From assembly GCA_013398055.1 (NCBI GenBank), contig VZRS01000247.1, positions 1,436,077-1,500,076 on the forward strand: a DNA stretch of 64,000 nucleotides, given 5' to 3'. The notes below the pieces were generated by a model. The model saw only the letters and a program-made list of their open reading frames with translations, did not search any database and was not told the DNA's origin. Each line of letters begins with the position of its first letter. Position 1 is the stretch's first letter. A program made the position numbers and the translations under genes. Below, piece by piece: positions 13,401 through 25,440 of the stretch. Origin of the DNA: Ifrita kowaldi. Taxonomy: Eukaryota; Chordata; Aves; Passeriformes; Cinclosomatidae.

Positions 13401-14544
13401 TGCTATCTGCTATATGTAATTTTAATTTTGTGTCAGTAGCCAGTTTATTACATTTGTGCGTACATAATTATTTTAAAGAGATATATATTAATATTGACAG
13501 GTATTTAAATTTTGACAACCACATTACATGAATTTTCCCAAGTTAGACTCTATCACAGAAAAAAGCCCCTGAAATGAACCCTTAGATGATTTATGATGTT
13601 TGGATTTCATAGATTAAATTTCAGCCATTCTCTCGCTATTTACATGATGTAGAATTATATAAACTAAGGCAAATTTTATCATTTCTGCTTGCCAGAAATA
13701 TCAAGAAGCCACAGTATTTTCATAGAGGGGCTCATACTTTACTATTAACCTGCAACTTAACTGAACACTAAAAATAAAAAACTGTAAAGAAACTAAACTC
13801 AGCATTTCATAGAGTACAGATAACACCTACACCAGTATATAATGACCTGTCTGTACCAAATATTATGTGGTTGTTTTGCTTTATGTTTTTTTTGGAAAAG
13901 GTAGAAGCTAAGGTAAGCCAGCTGTACTTTCCAGTGCTAGAATTGCCACCTGCAGTATTGTGATACTTACTATAAATGAGCAGTACAGCATCATTTGTGT
14001 GCTTAGTTCTTGCTCCATATTTATGTCACTATGGGTCTTTCAATTTTCTTCATTAACCTCTGATAAAAGGTTTTATTTCAGTTTTGAAATACAGGTAGCA
14101 CTTTGGTTCTAGTTGAAGAAAACAGATCCATTCTGATACTTGCCTCTCTGACATACCTGCAATAAGGCACACAGTCCAGTTTTTAGTCAGGAGTCTCATG
14201 TTCATGTGTCTGAGCAGCTGGTACAGCTTCTGTCACAGAGGGAGAGAGAAAGAAAAACTTTTTCCCCTGTTAATGACACTATCCCAGCCAACAATATTTT
14301 GGGAAATCATATTTGCAGTCACACTTCTCAGGCTTTGAGATGGAGGACATACTGACATATAATTACGGGTTGGGTAGTGTGACATCATTCCATTTTGCTG
14401 TGAATGATGAGATAAACAAATGGAACAGTGTATATTCTATGATGCAAAATGGTGAAATTATTACTTATAAAAGTAGATTTTATGATTATAATCAATACAT
14501 AAGAGTCTGCTTCTGGCTCTCCTTCCTCCTGATGCTTTTTCTTT
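10407..14544. other. Unique AT-rich sequence, no gene seen
   Basis: No termini of known elements. About 10480-10640 has a mixed, non-repetitive composition with several AATTA/TAATT cores and may be a conserved non-coding element. The only frame of any length is 77 codons at 13206-13439, with no domain. A CR1-tail-like string (GTCATAGAAGTTTAGAATC, about 13100-13120) does not continue into CR1 sequence. Confidence 0.55.
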
Positions 14545-14878
14545 GCTCTACCATAATCTCTTCCATGGGCTGCAGGGGAGCAGCTTGCCTCACCACTGCC
14601 TTCTCCACTGGACCACCTCCTCCCCCTCCTTCTGCTCTGATGTTTCTGTCTGCAAGTTTATTTCTCACAAATTTGGCCCTCATTCTCCTCTCTGCTGTGC
14701 AGCAGTATTCCCTTTCTGAAACATGCTTTCCCCAAGGTGTCACCGCTTTGGCTATGGGGCTCAGCCATGCCCCATGGTGGATCTGTCAGAGCCAGTGGGA
14801 CTGGTTGTGTCTACACAGAGACCCCTGAAGACCCTGCTGCCTCTGAGTGGGCACCTGCACCCAATACACTGTGTTATA
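14545..14878 (-). mobile_element. Truncated LTR, avian ERV family (family B)
   Basis: Read on the minus strand, the element starts TGTATTGGGTGC at 14878. It runs through a U3-like part containing the characteristic CAGCAGAGAGGAGAATG region and breaks off near CTGCAGCCCATGGAAGAG. From memory this matches the 5' part of a common avian ERV LTR whose inner part is a series of diverged CTGCAGCCCATGG-type repeats. The same family occurs in plus orientation at 50200-50803 in this window. Open frames of 171 codons (14313-14828, plus) and 83 codons (14492-14743, minus) overlap it and are by-products of its GC-rich composition. No internal viral genes are attached. Confidence 0.65.
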
Positions 14879-17800
14879 GAAAAGAAATTGTAATTAAAAG
14901 ATGCAACTTGCAATTTTAAGATTTATGACTTACAAATTCAAAATTCTAGCAAAGAAATTTTAAAATTAGGGTAAAGGAAAACTATTTATATTTGACTACT
15001 ATTGCAAACAAAAAATTGCAGGGTTTCTTCTGTATTTTTTAATTTTTTCTTTTTTTAATTCTATTTTCCTGATTTCGTAGTATCTTCATCAAACTACTTT
15101 GACTTATCCTATTGTGTTAAATTTAAACAATAAGTTAAAGTAAAATATTTTTCCAACGTATAAAAAATACACCAATGAAACATTTGGAAACTCCAGAATG
15201 TGAAAGAACAAAATATTAAAGTAGCAACATCACCATTCAAAAAAACAGCTATATATCTTTATATTCTATTTCTCTCTCTGCATGTTTACAATTATTTAAA
15301 GTCACGTTCTGAACAAGTAGGTGCTAAGGTTTATTGGTGAAAATCACTGGAGGACAATACTCTTAGAGGAAAACAAAAAGACTGAAAACCAAACTGTAAA
15401 AATCTGATACCTGAAACATGCAGAGTTCAGGTAAGATTATGATATGCTTAAATAATTAATTAACACACAGAATGTTTAATTGCATGTTTTGATCTGGCCC
15501 ACCTATACTAAAGATATAGCTTAGCCAACAGAGTTAACTTGCACCACACTTTTAGTTCTTGGGGTTCTTTAGGGCAAGCCAGACTCTTGGCACAATTTAG
15601 GCTACATTCTCAACTTTTATAGCTGTTTACAATTGTGAGAAACCATAGCAAAACACTGAAGTTAGAGAACATCTCATGGTTCCAGCTGCATGTTCTTTCT
15701 CCCAGTAGGATACTAAGTGCCTAAACTAACAAGAGTTGCCATGACATATCCCAAGTTCCTTGTGAGGCTTTTCTCTAAGTGGTATGTTATAATGCAGCAA
15801 GGTCTGCGAGACTGGAGGTGTTTTTCCCTATTATTGGCACAACACAAGTCAGCTAGGAAGAGAAACCAGAACGTGTTTGTCTCTTTTTTGATTCTGAAAA
15901 CCAGGCATTTATCATAACCTCAGAGCTGAGAAGATGCATCTTTTATGATAGTTTTTTTTGTCATCTTTCTTTCATTTGTTGAGTATTTGTTGTTATGTCC
16001 AAAAGCTCTTTTTATTCTTCAGTTACTTTGTGGGTTTTTTTTAACTTTTCACACATGCAAAATACAATACAGTAATAAAAAGCTGTTGTGTATTTGCGGG
16101 TAAATTGCATATTTAAGGTAAAAGAAAAGTATCCTTGGTATGGACTGATTCAAAGAAATAAACTGTGGAAGTGTGAAATAGAAATTACATACTGAACTAG
16201 TTTTAACTCAGATTAAGTGGGAAAATATAGACCCAATAGTCAGGACTGTGGGCTAAAGGCACCTTCCATAACCACTATTAAAACAAACATTCATACAAGT
16301 CGTTTTAACAAGGGCCAGCTGAGTGAAATAAATAGTTTCTTCCTTTACTTGAGCAAATGCTGGTTCACATCCTATGTATGAAATAACTTGAACTATATTT
16401 TTATTTTTGTCAATGCAGCTAATGAGAGATTCAATTAAAATAATTAGATGATTTTTCTTTTCACAAACATATTTAGCATTTATATTGATACAACTTGGAT
16501 TTATATTTCAATTGTAAAAAAGTCCCAGCAGATATGAACCCTAATTACCTTAAAGTTTGATACAACATTTTGAAAGAAACCCTTATTTATAGTAAAATTA
16601 TGCATTGTCCACATGGCGAAGGTCTATAGATCAGAAATATTTTTTAACATTAGGAATCATATATTTCCTTTCCAGACTTTACAAGCCTGCCTATGACCAA
16701 CCAATTTGATTTAATACACCATAATCAGGGCCTATTGTGCATTTGAATAACGTAGTTTGTTACAAAGGAGATGCAAAAGAACTTTTAATATATTCACCTG
16801 CAATTCTGGAAAGTTATAAATAATTAATAACTAGTTCCATAATGCAAAATTTCCAACTGAATTGAACAACATATTTAAAGGCTTTAAAAGCATATTTACT
16901 TTGGTACTTCAGTATTACTGCGTGCACAGGCAATGTCAACAGATTGTAAGGATAAAAGAATCTTATTTCTTGTGGGTTAGTAGTAAGGGCTTTTTATCTG
17001 GAGGATTATTTATGGGACTCCAACACATGAGGGTATAACTTGCAAGGAAGAAATTTGTTTTGTGTTTGCATATACACACCTGCATGTGTATGTATATTAT
17101 ATACATGCATGTGTATATCCATATGGTTGTGTTTGGGGGGTTTGTTGGTTTGTTTCTTTGTTTGAATAATGCCATCTAGCAATATTGAAGACAACTATTT
17201 TAAGGTAAAACCAACTTATTATGTGGAAAGTTAATATTATAAATATAAATATATCTGATTTATTTCTTTATCTGCTTTTCTTCGCCAGAAGAGTAATGAA
17301 CTAAAGACCTTTGGAGGTAAAATAGCTGAAGAAAGCAATTTGTTAAGTTTGATGTAATTATTTCTATTTTGAACAACACAGATACTGTGTTTGGAGCACA
17401 TTAAAACTCTGATAAAATTGAAAATAAAGATGATTTATCTTTCTAGATTTTGAAAGCTACAATTCACTCTTTTATGGTGCTTGATAAATGCTCAATATTT
17501 TTCTAAACTTAATTGTCCCAATAGTGCTCATTTTTGAAGAAATTTAGTCCAGGATTTGATTTGGTTAGTTTATTTTTGTTATGTGCAATTCATTATTGAT
17601 CCTTGCATCATTTTTTTTTTCTTTTTAAAAGAATGCACACTGTAATTATTTAATAAACCCAGCAAAAATAAATACGAAAAGCCATTAACAGTTAACCTGG
17701 TCAAAGTTCAAGTAAATAATATTTGTATAAAACCAAATTGCCCTTTCTATTAATTCTTGCTCTTTCTGTTAATTCACATTTACAGATCATAAAATGTAGT

Positions 17801-19814
17801 ATCTGACTCTTCAGCATACATTCACTAATATGCTGCTTCTTTTTAAACATCCTTATGCTTAAATTCTTTATCTTTCTGAAACTTGATTTTAGTAATAAAG
17901 TTTTCCACTGTAGTAGGCTCTCACTCTTCCAGTTCTGCAGTATCTGAACTCCTCTGTCAAATATGTATTGAACAATAAGCACCACTTTCACTACTATTCA
18001 TTATCTCTAGATCTGTGGAGAAATATTAGCTGTGACAGAACCTTTCACTCTGAGAATTCAGCTGAAGAGGAGATTTAGGGTGACTACAGACAAGTGACAT
18101 GTCTGAAAGACCACAGAAGGTAATAGCAATTGCATGTGGGGAGAATGAAATAAATTAGAATGTTGACACAAAGTAGAGTTGAGAAGCAAATTACTGGGAA
18201 AGAGAAGATTGACAATATAGGCATAGCTTGAAATGAGTGTAAGGACTTTTCTAAGGTGGTGTTTTATAAGAACAGCAATGGACAGCCTGGAGAATTGAAA
18301 GCGAAAAAGGAATTATTACAACCTGAAAGGGTGAATAGATTAATAGACAGAATTAGAAGGGTAGGATGGAAAGAAATATTGAAACCAGATGATGTTCTAA
18401 GTTCAAACGTAAAAAGACCTGAAGGATGCAGGGAGACAATGCTTTGTGGATGGTTGCCAAAAAAAGCATTCTCAGTATTGATAAAAAAGAAGTAGGAGAA
18501 GTAGTTGTACAATGGCATTATCTTTGTGTCAGCTTGTTAGTAAAATAGCCTGAAAAAAATGGCTTCAACAAAGGCAACCCCTTGTAGATAACATTATTTT
18601 TTAAAGCAATTAATGTTACTTTGTCAGTGAAAATGTTATCTACTTGGATATCCCTGTTAAATATAAAGATACAGATAATTAACTCTTCAAATAAATTAAA
18701 GTAATGCATGTGTGCATAGTATCATAGTGTTACAATTCAAATTTGTCATGTTTTATTTTAATTCAGTACGTATTGATAGAGGAAAGTTTCTCCACAGTAT
18801 AAAATGAGATGTATTACTAGCTTTATTTCTGAGATGGTAATTCTGTTTCTAAATTTGTCATGGGTGAAAACATACATGTGAGGCAAGAAGAAAAACAAAA
18901 CTAATGTTAAAAAGTTTGCGGTTTTTTCCAAAAGAAAATTATACAGATATTTTGTCTTTATCTTCTGAGATTTTATAACACTCACGATGCAGTTTTTCTT
19001 CATCACTTCCGTTGTACTTGCTTTGATGCTGAATAAACTGCAGGTCCTAACTACTAAATCCCATCAATCCGCTGATAATTCATATAACCAGTAATGCGCC
19101 ATTTTCTTAAGAGAAAAACGAAGAGTGGACCAGCTAAGTGATTATTTGTCAGCCTGCCAGGATAACAATATCTTACGTGCTTTGGGCGCACCAATAATCT
19201 GAATGTATTTCAAATAGTTAGATAAATGTATTTTAGTTCAAAAGGATTTACTACTTTTTCTCAAGTCCATTTCTTATTCAACTCCAGTTTATCAGGCATC
19301 TCAGAAATGCTTTCTGTGTGATTGCTGTGCCTGTAACTATCTCCTTTCTTTTTCCTCAGCTTTAATGAAAGTGCACATTATATGGAACAGTCTTACTTAC
19401 AGGCTTGTAATTTTCTGTTCAATTTTTTCATTTTTGTGTCTGTCAAAGTTTGCTTTTTCCTTTGAGATGAATACTTTGAAATACCATTCATGCTGATATT
19501 TTGCAGACTGTACTTGTGCTAAACAACACCATATTCCTCGAGCAGTCTTATTATGCTGAATAGTTTGATAGGGTGTTATTTTTTCCAGCATAAGCAGGAA
19601 CAGCAGATTCTCAAATTGAAAATATGAGGCAATGATGGAAAAGACTGAGATTTTGAAACACTGAGTTCTAATTTCTCAACGCTGAAGACCATCAGTTATC
19701 AACTCTTATCATCATCTATGCATTTTTAAGTTTTAGATTTTCTTTTTAATACTGTCATGTGAGTGAAGTAAATAATGTTTTTAATGTATGTGAGACTTGG
19801 AGATGCTATAGCGG
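14879..19814. other. Unique AT-rich sequence, no gene seen
   Basis: About 4.9 kb without element termini. About 16540-16900 and 19010-19210 are non-repetitive and rich in homeodomain- and SOX-like cores, so they are listed as candidate conserved non-coding elements. 17070-17130 contains a short degenerate CATGTGTATA-type repeat. The frame at 18256-18495 (79 codons) has no recognised domain and is probably chance. Confidence 0.55.
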
Positions 19815-20091
19815 AAATATGTTTATATATACTCTATATCTTATAAGCTATATAGTGAAGTATGACTACATTGTAATTTATAATATTTCTCATAACATAA
19901 TAGTATATATAGGCTCATATAATCATACAGCATATTTAATACATTATACAGTAAACTTTATAAAATAAAAATATAAAATATTATATTTATTATATAAATA
20001 TATATAAATTATATACTGTATATAATATATATTTATATTATATTATATTATATATTATATTATATTATATTATAATATATTGGAGCCAGAC
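19815..20091. repeat. TA-rich simple sequence, left flank of CR1
   Basis: Degenerate TATAT/ATTATAT repeats, becoming nearly pure TATTA and TATAT at 19965-20085. Equivalent TA-rich sequence resumes on the other side of the CR1 copy at 21440-21590. The LINE therefore probably inserted in, or seeded, a TA tract. Confidence 0.9.
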
Positions 20092-21440
20092 TGGAATATT
20101 ACAGCTGACTTAATGACCATTTTTAAACAGGGTAAATAGGAGAACTCTGGGAACTACTGAGCAGTCAGCCTCACCTCCATGCCCAGAAAGATCATGGAAG
20201 AGGTTGTCCTGGAAGATATGTTAAGACGGAAGACAGGGAGGTGCTTAGGTACAGCCAACACGGCTTCACTGAGGGCAGATTCTGCCTGCCTAATATAGTG
20301 GCATTCTGTGGTGGAGTAACTGCATCCGTGGACAAGTGAAGAGCTACGGATGTTATCTACTTGCACTTGCGTAAGGACTTTCATAGAATCCCCCACAACA
20401 TTCTTACTTCTACATTGGAGAGGTATGGGTTTGATGGATGGACTCTTAGATTGACAAGGATAAGGATGGATGGCCACACACAAAGAATTTCAGGCTCAAT
20501 GTCTAAATGTAAACCATTAATAAGTGCTGTCCCTGCTGTCTGTTCTGGGATCAGTATTTTTTAATATCTTCATTAATGATATAGATAATGGGATAGACTT
20601 CACCATCAGCAAGTCTGCAGATGACACCAAGCTGAGTCATGCATTTGATTTGCTAGAAGGAAGGGATTCCATCCAGAGGGACCTGGATAACCACTCCTTG
20701 AGGAGTGTGCCTGTGTGAGGCTTATGAAGCTCAACAGGCCAAATGCAAGGTCCTGCACATGGGTCAGGGCAATCCTAAGCATGAGCACAGACTAGGGCAT
20801 TAAGTGATTCTAAGTAGCCCTGCAGAGAAGAATCTGGAGGTGGATGAAATATTGGACAAGACCCAGCAATGTGAGCATGGAGCCCAGAAAGCCAGTCATA
20901 TTCGGTGTTGTATAAAAAGTAGTTCAGCCAGAAGATTGAGGGTGGTGATTATCCTTGCTCTATTCCACTCTTAATAGACCTCAGTAGAGCATCAGTCTCT
21001 AGGGTCCCAAATACAGGAAAGACGTGTACATGTCAGAGCAGGTCCAGATGAGGGCCATAGAAATTATCAGAGGGCTGGAACACTTTTCCTAAAAAGAGAG
21101 ACTGAGACAATTTCAATATATAAAGGCAGCCTATAGGAAAGACAGAGAAAGGCTTTTTACCGAGGGTATATAGTGATAGTACAAGGGGCAATGCTTTTAA
21201 ACCGAAAGAAGATAGGTTTATTTATGCATAAGAAAAACATTTTTATGATGAGGATGGTGAGTGACTGGACCAGGCTGCCCAAAGAAATTGTCTACAGTCC
21301 ATCACTGAAAATGTTCAGTGTCAGGTTAGAGGGGGCTTTGAGCAACCTATTCTACTGGAAGGTATTCCTGTTCCTGGCGGGAGGGTTGCAGCAAAATCTT
21401 TCAAGGTCCCTTCCAACTCAAACCATTCTATAATTCTATA
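20092..21440 (+). mobile_element. CR1 LINE, 5'-truncated, degraded ORF2 and 3' end
   Basis: This is a CR1 (non-LTR retrotransposon) copy running from the reverse-transcriptase domain to the 3' end. Frame pieces read CR1-like: DFHRIPHNILTSTLERYGF near 20380-20430, then SADDTKLS at about 20614-20635. In SADDTKLS the phenylalanine of the usual FADD box is changed but both catalytic aspartates remain. The later C-terminal piece SDWTRLPKEIVYSPSLKMF lies at about 21260-21320. The frame is broken by several shifts and stops, so it is not active. The 3' end reads GGTCCCTTCCAACTCAAACC then ATTCTATAATTCTATA, the short octamer-like tail typical of CR1, and merges into TA repeats. CR1 copies are normally 5'-truncated like this one. 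Confidence 0.93.
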
Positions 21441-21600
21441 TTTATATCTATAGTATATCTATATCCTAGTCTATCTGTATCTACATTCTAGCATAATATT
21501 TTTTATAAATATATGCACTATGGGCCTATAGCTATATATATGTATGCATATCTATATAGATATATATCTATATAGATATGTATAGATATAAAGGCAATTG
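21441..21600. repeat. TA/TATC-rich microsatellite, right flank of CR1
   Basis: Degenerate TATATC/TATAGA repeats including a perfect palindromic stretch around 21550-21585 (ATCTATATAGAT units). It continues the CR1 tail and matches the TA-rich character of the left flank. Confidence 0.9.
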
Positions 21601-21974
21601 ATATCTGAATTCCAATTTTCACTTTGGATGTTTAGGTACAAAGGTCATAGTCATAAAAATCCACCTCTCAGCAGCTAAAGCCAGAGGTATTAATCTTTCT
21701 AGCTATGTCCCTTTTTAAACCTAACCATCCATGAGATATTATACTCTGTTTCTGAATATATCCAGAAGCAACCTTTTATTGATTAGGTTGAACAGTCTTT
21801 TACCTTTCTCACGAAAATTTGAAGCTGGTCTATAAACCAACCTTCCTCCTTATATGAGTTCCTGGAAAGGTTTTAAAATGCTAATGTATTTGACTGCCAC
21901 AAAAAAATTAAAGGAAATATTATTCACAAAGGAGGTATGGATCCTCCACTCTATACCAAATACATTAAGTAGTA
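21601..21974. other. Unique sequence, nothing recognised
   Basis: AT-rich, with no open frame of note and no repeat termini. Confidence 0.5.
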
Positions 21975-22357
21975 GGGGATTTCCAGAGATTCAACCATTT
22001 CCAGAAAAGAAGGCTTTATGACATGTAACGATTACTTGGAAAGACAAACATCATCACTCTGAACATCCACCCTTCCTATATCCTTCTTTAGCTTTTAGTG
22101 ATGAGCACAAGACGGTCTGTTCACTTGGGGTCATCTGTCCTGGCTGTGTCCCCTCCCAGATTCTTGTGCACCCTCAGTCTACTCACTGGTGGGGGAGGGT
22201 GAGAAACAGAAAAGTCCTTGACATTGTGTAAATGCTGCTCACCAATAGCAAAAGTCTTGGTACATTACCAACACTTTTTGTGGTCACAAATCCTAACTTT
22301 AGGCTGACACAATCTTCTATGAAGAAAAGTAACTCTATTCCACCCCAAACCAGTACA
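21975..22357 (-). mobile_element. Truncated LTR, ERVL-like (family A)
   Basis: The sense strand is minus and begins near TGTACTGGTTTGGGG at 22357. The fragment covers the U3 part and is lost before the polyadenylation region. It aligns by eye to the solo LTRs at 36985-37550 and 44942-45523: all share GAAGACAAACA(T/C)CATCACT-type sequence, followed by GGTCATCTGTCCTGGCTGTG and then TCCCCTCCCA. The plus-strand left edge is approximate. No TATAAA survives cleanly here. It is an old, 3'-truncated copy and no coding capacity remains. Confidence 0.7.
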
Positions 22358-24050
22358 CAAACACAATCCACAGAGATCAAGATCTGGATCTATCCATTTT
22401 CTGAGTTTTTTAACTCTTGTAATACAGAAGGATGTTCACTCTTCTACAGAAAAGTTGATTGGAGATATTGTGTGTATGCGAGACAGTGGCTTCCATTTAG
22501 TGCTGTATTGTGAACCCAGAAGGATATGGGAAACTGGAGTGGAGCTCCCGCAGAGAGAAGAGATTGGTGATGTGTGAGGGAAGCATCTTTGCATTTCCCA
22601 GCTCCTACTGAGCTTTTATCAGATAATCAACTTTTGTTTTGGGGGAAAGAATAAAAAAACCAAAACCATAAACCAACAAAACAAAACATATTAATTAACA
22701 TCGTTATCCTTTAAAAAGTGTTAAAGCCTATTATGGAAACTTCGGAAAACCCCAGGAGGTACAAGGAAGTACCTTCTCACTGTGAAGTGTAGGAAAATAG
22801 TACTTGATATTTTCAACCATAATATTATATTAATGTCTGGAGACAGGTTGAATATCATAAATATAAATAATTTCACTTTTAACAGGCTGTGTCCCCACTT
22901 CTCCTTTTCAGTCCCAGCACCAAATACTAGCAAATGTCTTTGCTAGAGTATTGAAGTCTTAATGTGTTACTGTAGAAGTCCTCGTAGCAAAAGGCTGATA
23001 CTCTTCAAATCAAAATAAATCAAAGAGAGAAGTTTCCTAGGACATTACACAAGGTTGTTCACTACGAGAGACTGATGAGAAATGAAGTTATTGGAAGAAA
23101 GAAAGGCAAAACAAAAGAAGTCCTCAAAGAAACAGCTATAGACTGACCTCATTCCTCTATGGAGTGCAAACTCATAGCACAGGATGTTCCCTGGTTTTCA
23201 GCAGCCTAAAGCACTGAAGAAGATCTCAAGTATCACTTAACACCATAAATGAGAGGGTGAGATTTATTCCGATTTCAATTAGAACTGGATAGACTACTTT
23301 GATTAACTTGAGTTGCCATCATGTTATTACAGACCTGCAACTCCTTTCTTGTGTATATTTATTCTATATGTTCAGTCACGTTGCTCTTTGACAATTTTCT
23401 TTCTGAAGTGGTTTACACACTTAGAGTTACCAAAGAAGGGCATACACACTCTTTCTCTGGAAAAGTGCAGGAACACTTTTTGGCCTTTCCTGTCTCCAGA
23501 GATCTAAAATGAAAGCCTAGAGTTCCCCTATTCATCATACTGTACTTTAAATAGAGTGTAAAAGTATTGGACTATAGGTAAAATAGCAACCATCTTTCAA
23601 CATTTTTGCAGGTGTTTCTTCTCATTTCTTAAAGTGCAAGTGAAAAATGCTAAGGACTAGACTGTGTTTTTAGTTTCCACTGTCAATAAAAGACAGTCTA
23701 TAACTGTGGATGCAGAATGATGTAAACACTTAACTATAGAGGCTTTGGGTTGCCTGGCTGTAAACTGACTCCATCTCAAGGCTGAAGAGCGGCACAGCCA
23801 TGGTTTTATCAGGGACATTTACCACACAGATTGTCAGACATCATAAGATTCCCCCAGTCATATCACTTGTTGTCTGCAGAAAATAATTATGAAGCTGGTC
23901 TTCTTCAAAGAAAGAATTTTAAAAAATTAGAGATGAGAAGAAGAAAAGTGCCCTGTAAGTCTCCCTCTCTACATTTCTATTGCTCAATATTTCTATGGAT
24001 TTTTAAGGACTGTCTTGTGCTTGTCCTCTTTAGGACAATAATCATCCATT
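22358..24050. other. Unique sequence, no gene seen
   Basis: Non-repetitive, with two overlapping frames of about 64 codons at 23313-23512 and no recognisable protein. An A-rich string with AAACC repeats lies at about 22650-22690. Confidence 0.5.
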
Positions 24051-24246
24051 CATAGAATCCCAGAATCATAGAATAGGTTGGGTTGGAAGGGACCTTAAAG
24101 ATCATCTAGTTCCAACCCACCTGCTGTAAGCAGGGACATTTTCACTAGACCAAGTTTCCCAGAACCCCATCCTATCTGGCCTTGAGCATTTCCAGGGGTG
24201 GGAACCTCTGGGCAACCTGTTTGTGGGGTCACCACCCTCATTCTAT
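24051..24246 (-). mobile_element. CR1 LINE 3' end fragment
   Basis: On the plus strand it starts CATAGAATCCCAGAATCATAG, then GGTTGGAAGGGACCTTAAAG, which is the reverse complement of the CR1 3' terminus. It continues through the CCATCC..CTGGCCTTGAGCATTTCC part of the 3' untranslated region. Recognisable similarity fades near the ATTCTATAACAGGATG string. This is a 5'-truncated, inactive copy. Confidence 0.9.
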
Positions 24247-24558
24247 AACAGGATGATGTTATTTTTGCATTGCCTATTGTCATTACCCTATTGCCTTTTG
24301 CCTCACCTGCTTGACATCCAACATTTGGGAATTGCTTGCTCCTATGCCTTTAGCAGATGTTTAAAAAGTTACCAGCACTGATGGGCCTCACCAAAACTGC
24401 AAAAACATTTTCCTGGGGCGCCTTACTCACTAATTCCCTGAGCAGCCTGAAGTCTTCTCTCCTCATGTCCAGTGTTGAAGTTTTGAGGTTTTGAGGAAAC
24501 TAGCACTAATGGGGTCCCTGAATCTACTTCATAAGATTTTGGCTATAATGTACCACAC
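24247..24558. other. Unassigned sequence between two CR1 pieces
   Basis: GC-intermediate sequence containing CCTGAGCAGCCTGAAGTC and a GAAGTTTTGAGGTTTTGAGG direct repeat (24477-24496). It may be a highly diverged remnant of either neighbouring CR1 copy. I cannot show that. Confidence 0.4.
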
Positions 24559-24850
24559 CTGAAATGTTTCTACACTAATGCAGGAAGCATGAGGAACAAC
24601 AAGGAAGAGCTGAAGGCTTTGGCCTAGTCCCAGAGATTTTAGATCATTGGTATGAGTGAAACCCGTTGGGATGAGTCCTGTGACTGGAGTGCCCTGCTGG
24701 ATCAAGGGCTTCCAGGATGTGATGAGGCTTAGGGCCTCTGGACCAGTTCTTGAACTTGGGAACTCCCCCTGTACAGCTCGATCTCTGCCCTGATTCTTCA
24801 GTCACAGCCACCTGAGCTTCTCCAACCGAGTTGTTAAACTCTGTCTTTTA
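24559..24850 (+). mobile_element. CR1 LINE fragment, start of ORF2 endonuclease
   Basis: Read from 24559 the frame gives LKCFYTNAGSMRNNKEELKA, a stop, a second stop, and then IIGMSETRWDESCDWSALLD. This matches the N-terminal part of the CR1 ORF2 apurinic-type endonuclease, where TNARSM..K..EL and the I..TETWWD active-site block are characteristic. The active-site glutamate block is still readable (SETRWD). Two in-frame stops and later decay make it a dead fragment. The right edge (about 24850) is approximate. It lies beside a CR1 3' fragment of opposite strand, so the two are different insertions or a rearranged one. Confidence 0.78.
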
Positions 24851-25440
24851 AAGAGGAAACTAAATAAAATCTCCTTTCTGCTCCTCTAGGACGGAAAGAG
24901 ATTTTTACCAGTATTTATACTCATAAGAAAGTGAATGCAGTGCATAGTGGTCAACATTGCTTGTTTGAAAGCAGCAATGAGCTCAGAAAATGTGCAGGGA
25001 AAACACAGAGGTAACACTGAGATGCCATTGTGTTGCTAGACCTCTGTGAAATAGCACTCTCTGGAAACAGCATGATGTAGAAAGGCCTGAACAGCCCTTG
25101 CTACCAATTTAGCAACATTTTTGTTCTAGAGCATGCGAAGATTATGATTATGCCTAGTCTGTGTACCACTGTCTCACCCTTAGTAGCTACTTAACAAACT
25201 TTTTAGCACTGAGATTGTGCAAAACCAATATTTTGCAGTCTTTTTTTTTTTCAAATATTTTGATAAAAACTGTGACATAATGGTAGTATACTCCTAGCTT
25301 AAATACTGGTGGCAAGAAAGCAGGATTTCTTTTAGATTTTTAAAAAGTGAATTTTTGCATGTATAAAGTTCTGACAGCAGCTAAGACACATGCTCCTTCT
25401 CCTCACCTTTTACAAGCTTTTCTTTTTCATCAGCATTCAA
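24851..25440. other. Unique sequence, nothing recognised
   Basis: No frame or repeat terminus of interest. An 11-base T run lies at about 25241-25251. Confidence 0.5.

Noticed and set aside
14313..14828. 171-codon plus-strand frame, the longest in the window
   Set aside because: More than half of it lies in the LTR fragment at 14545-14878 read antisense. No recognisable protein domain; the frame reflects a GC-rich, stop-poor composition.
18256..18495. 79-codon lysine/arginine-rich plus-strand frame
   Set aside because: No domain match, no Kozak or splice support, and an overlapping open frame on the other strand.
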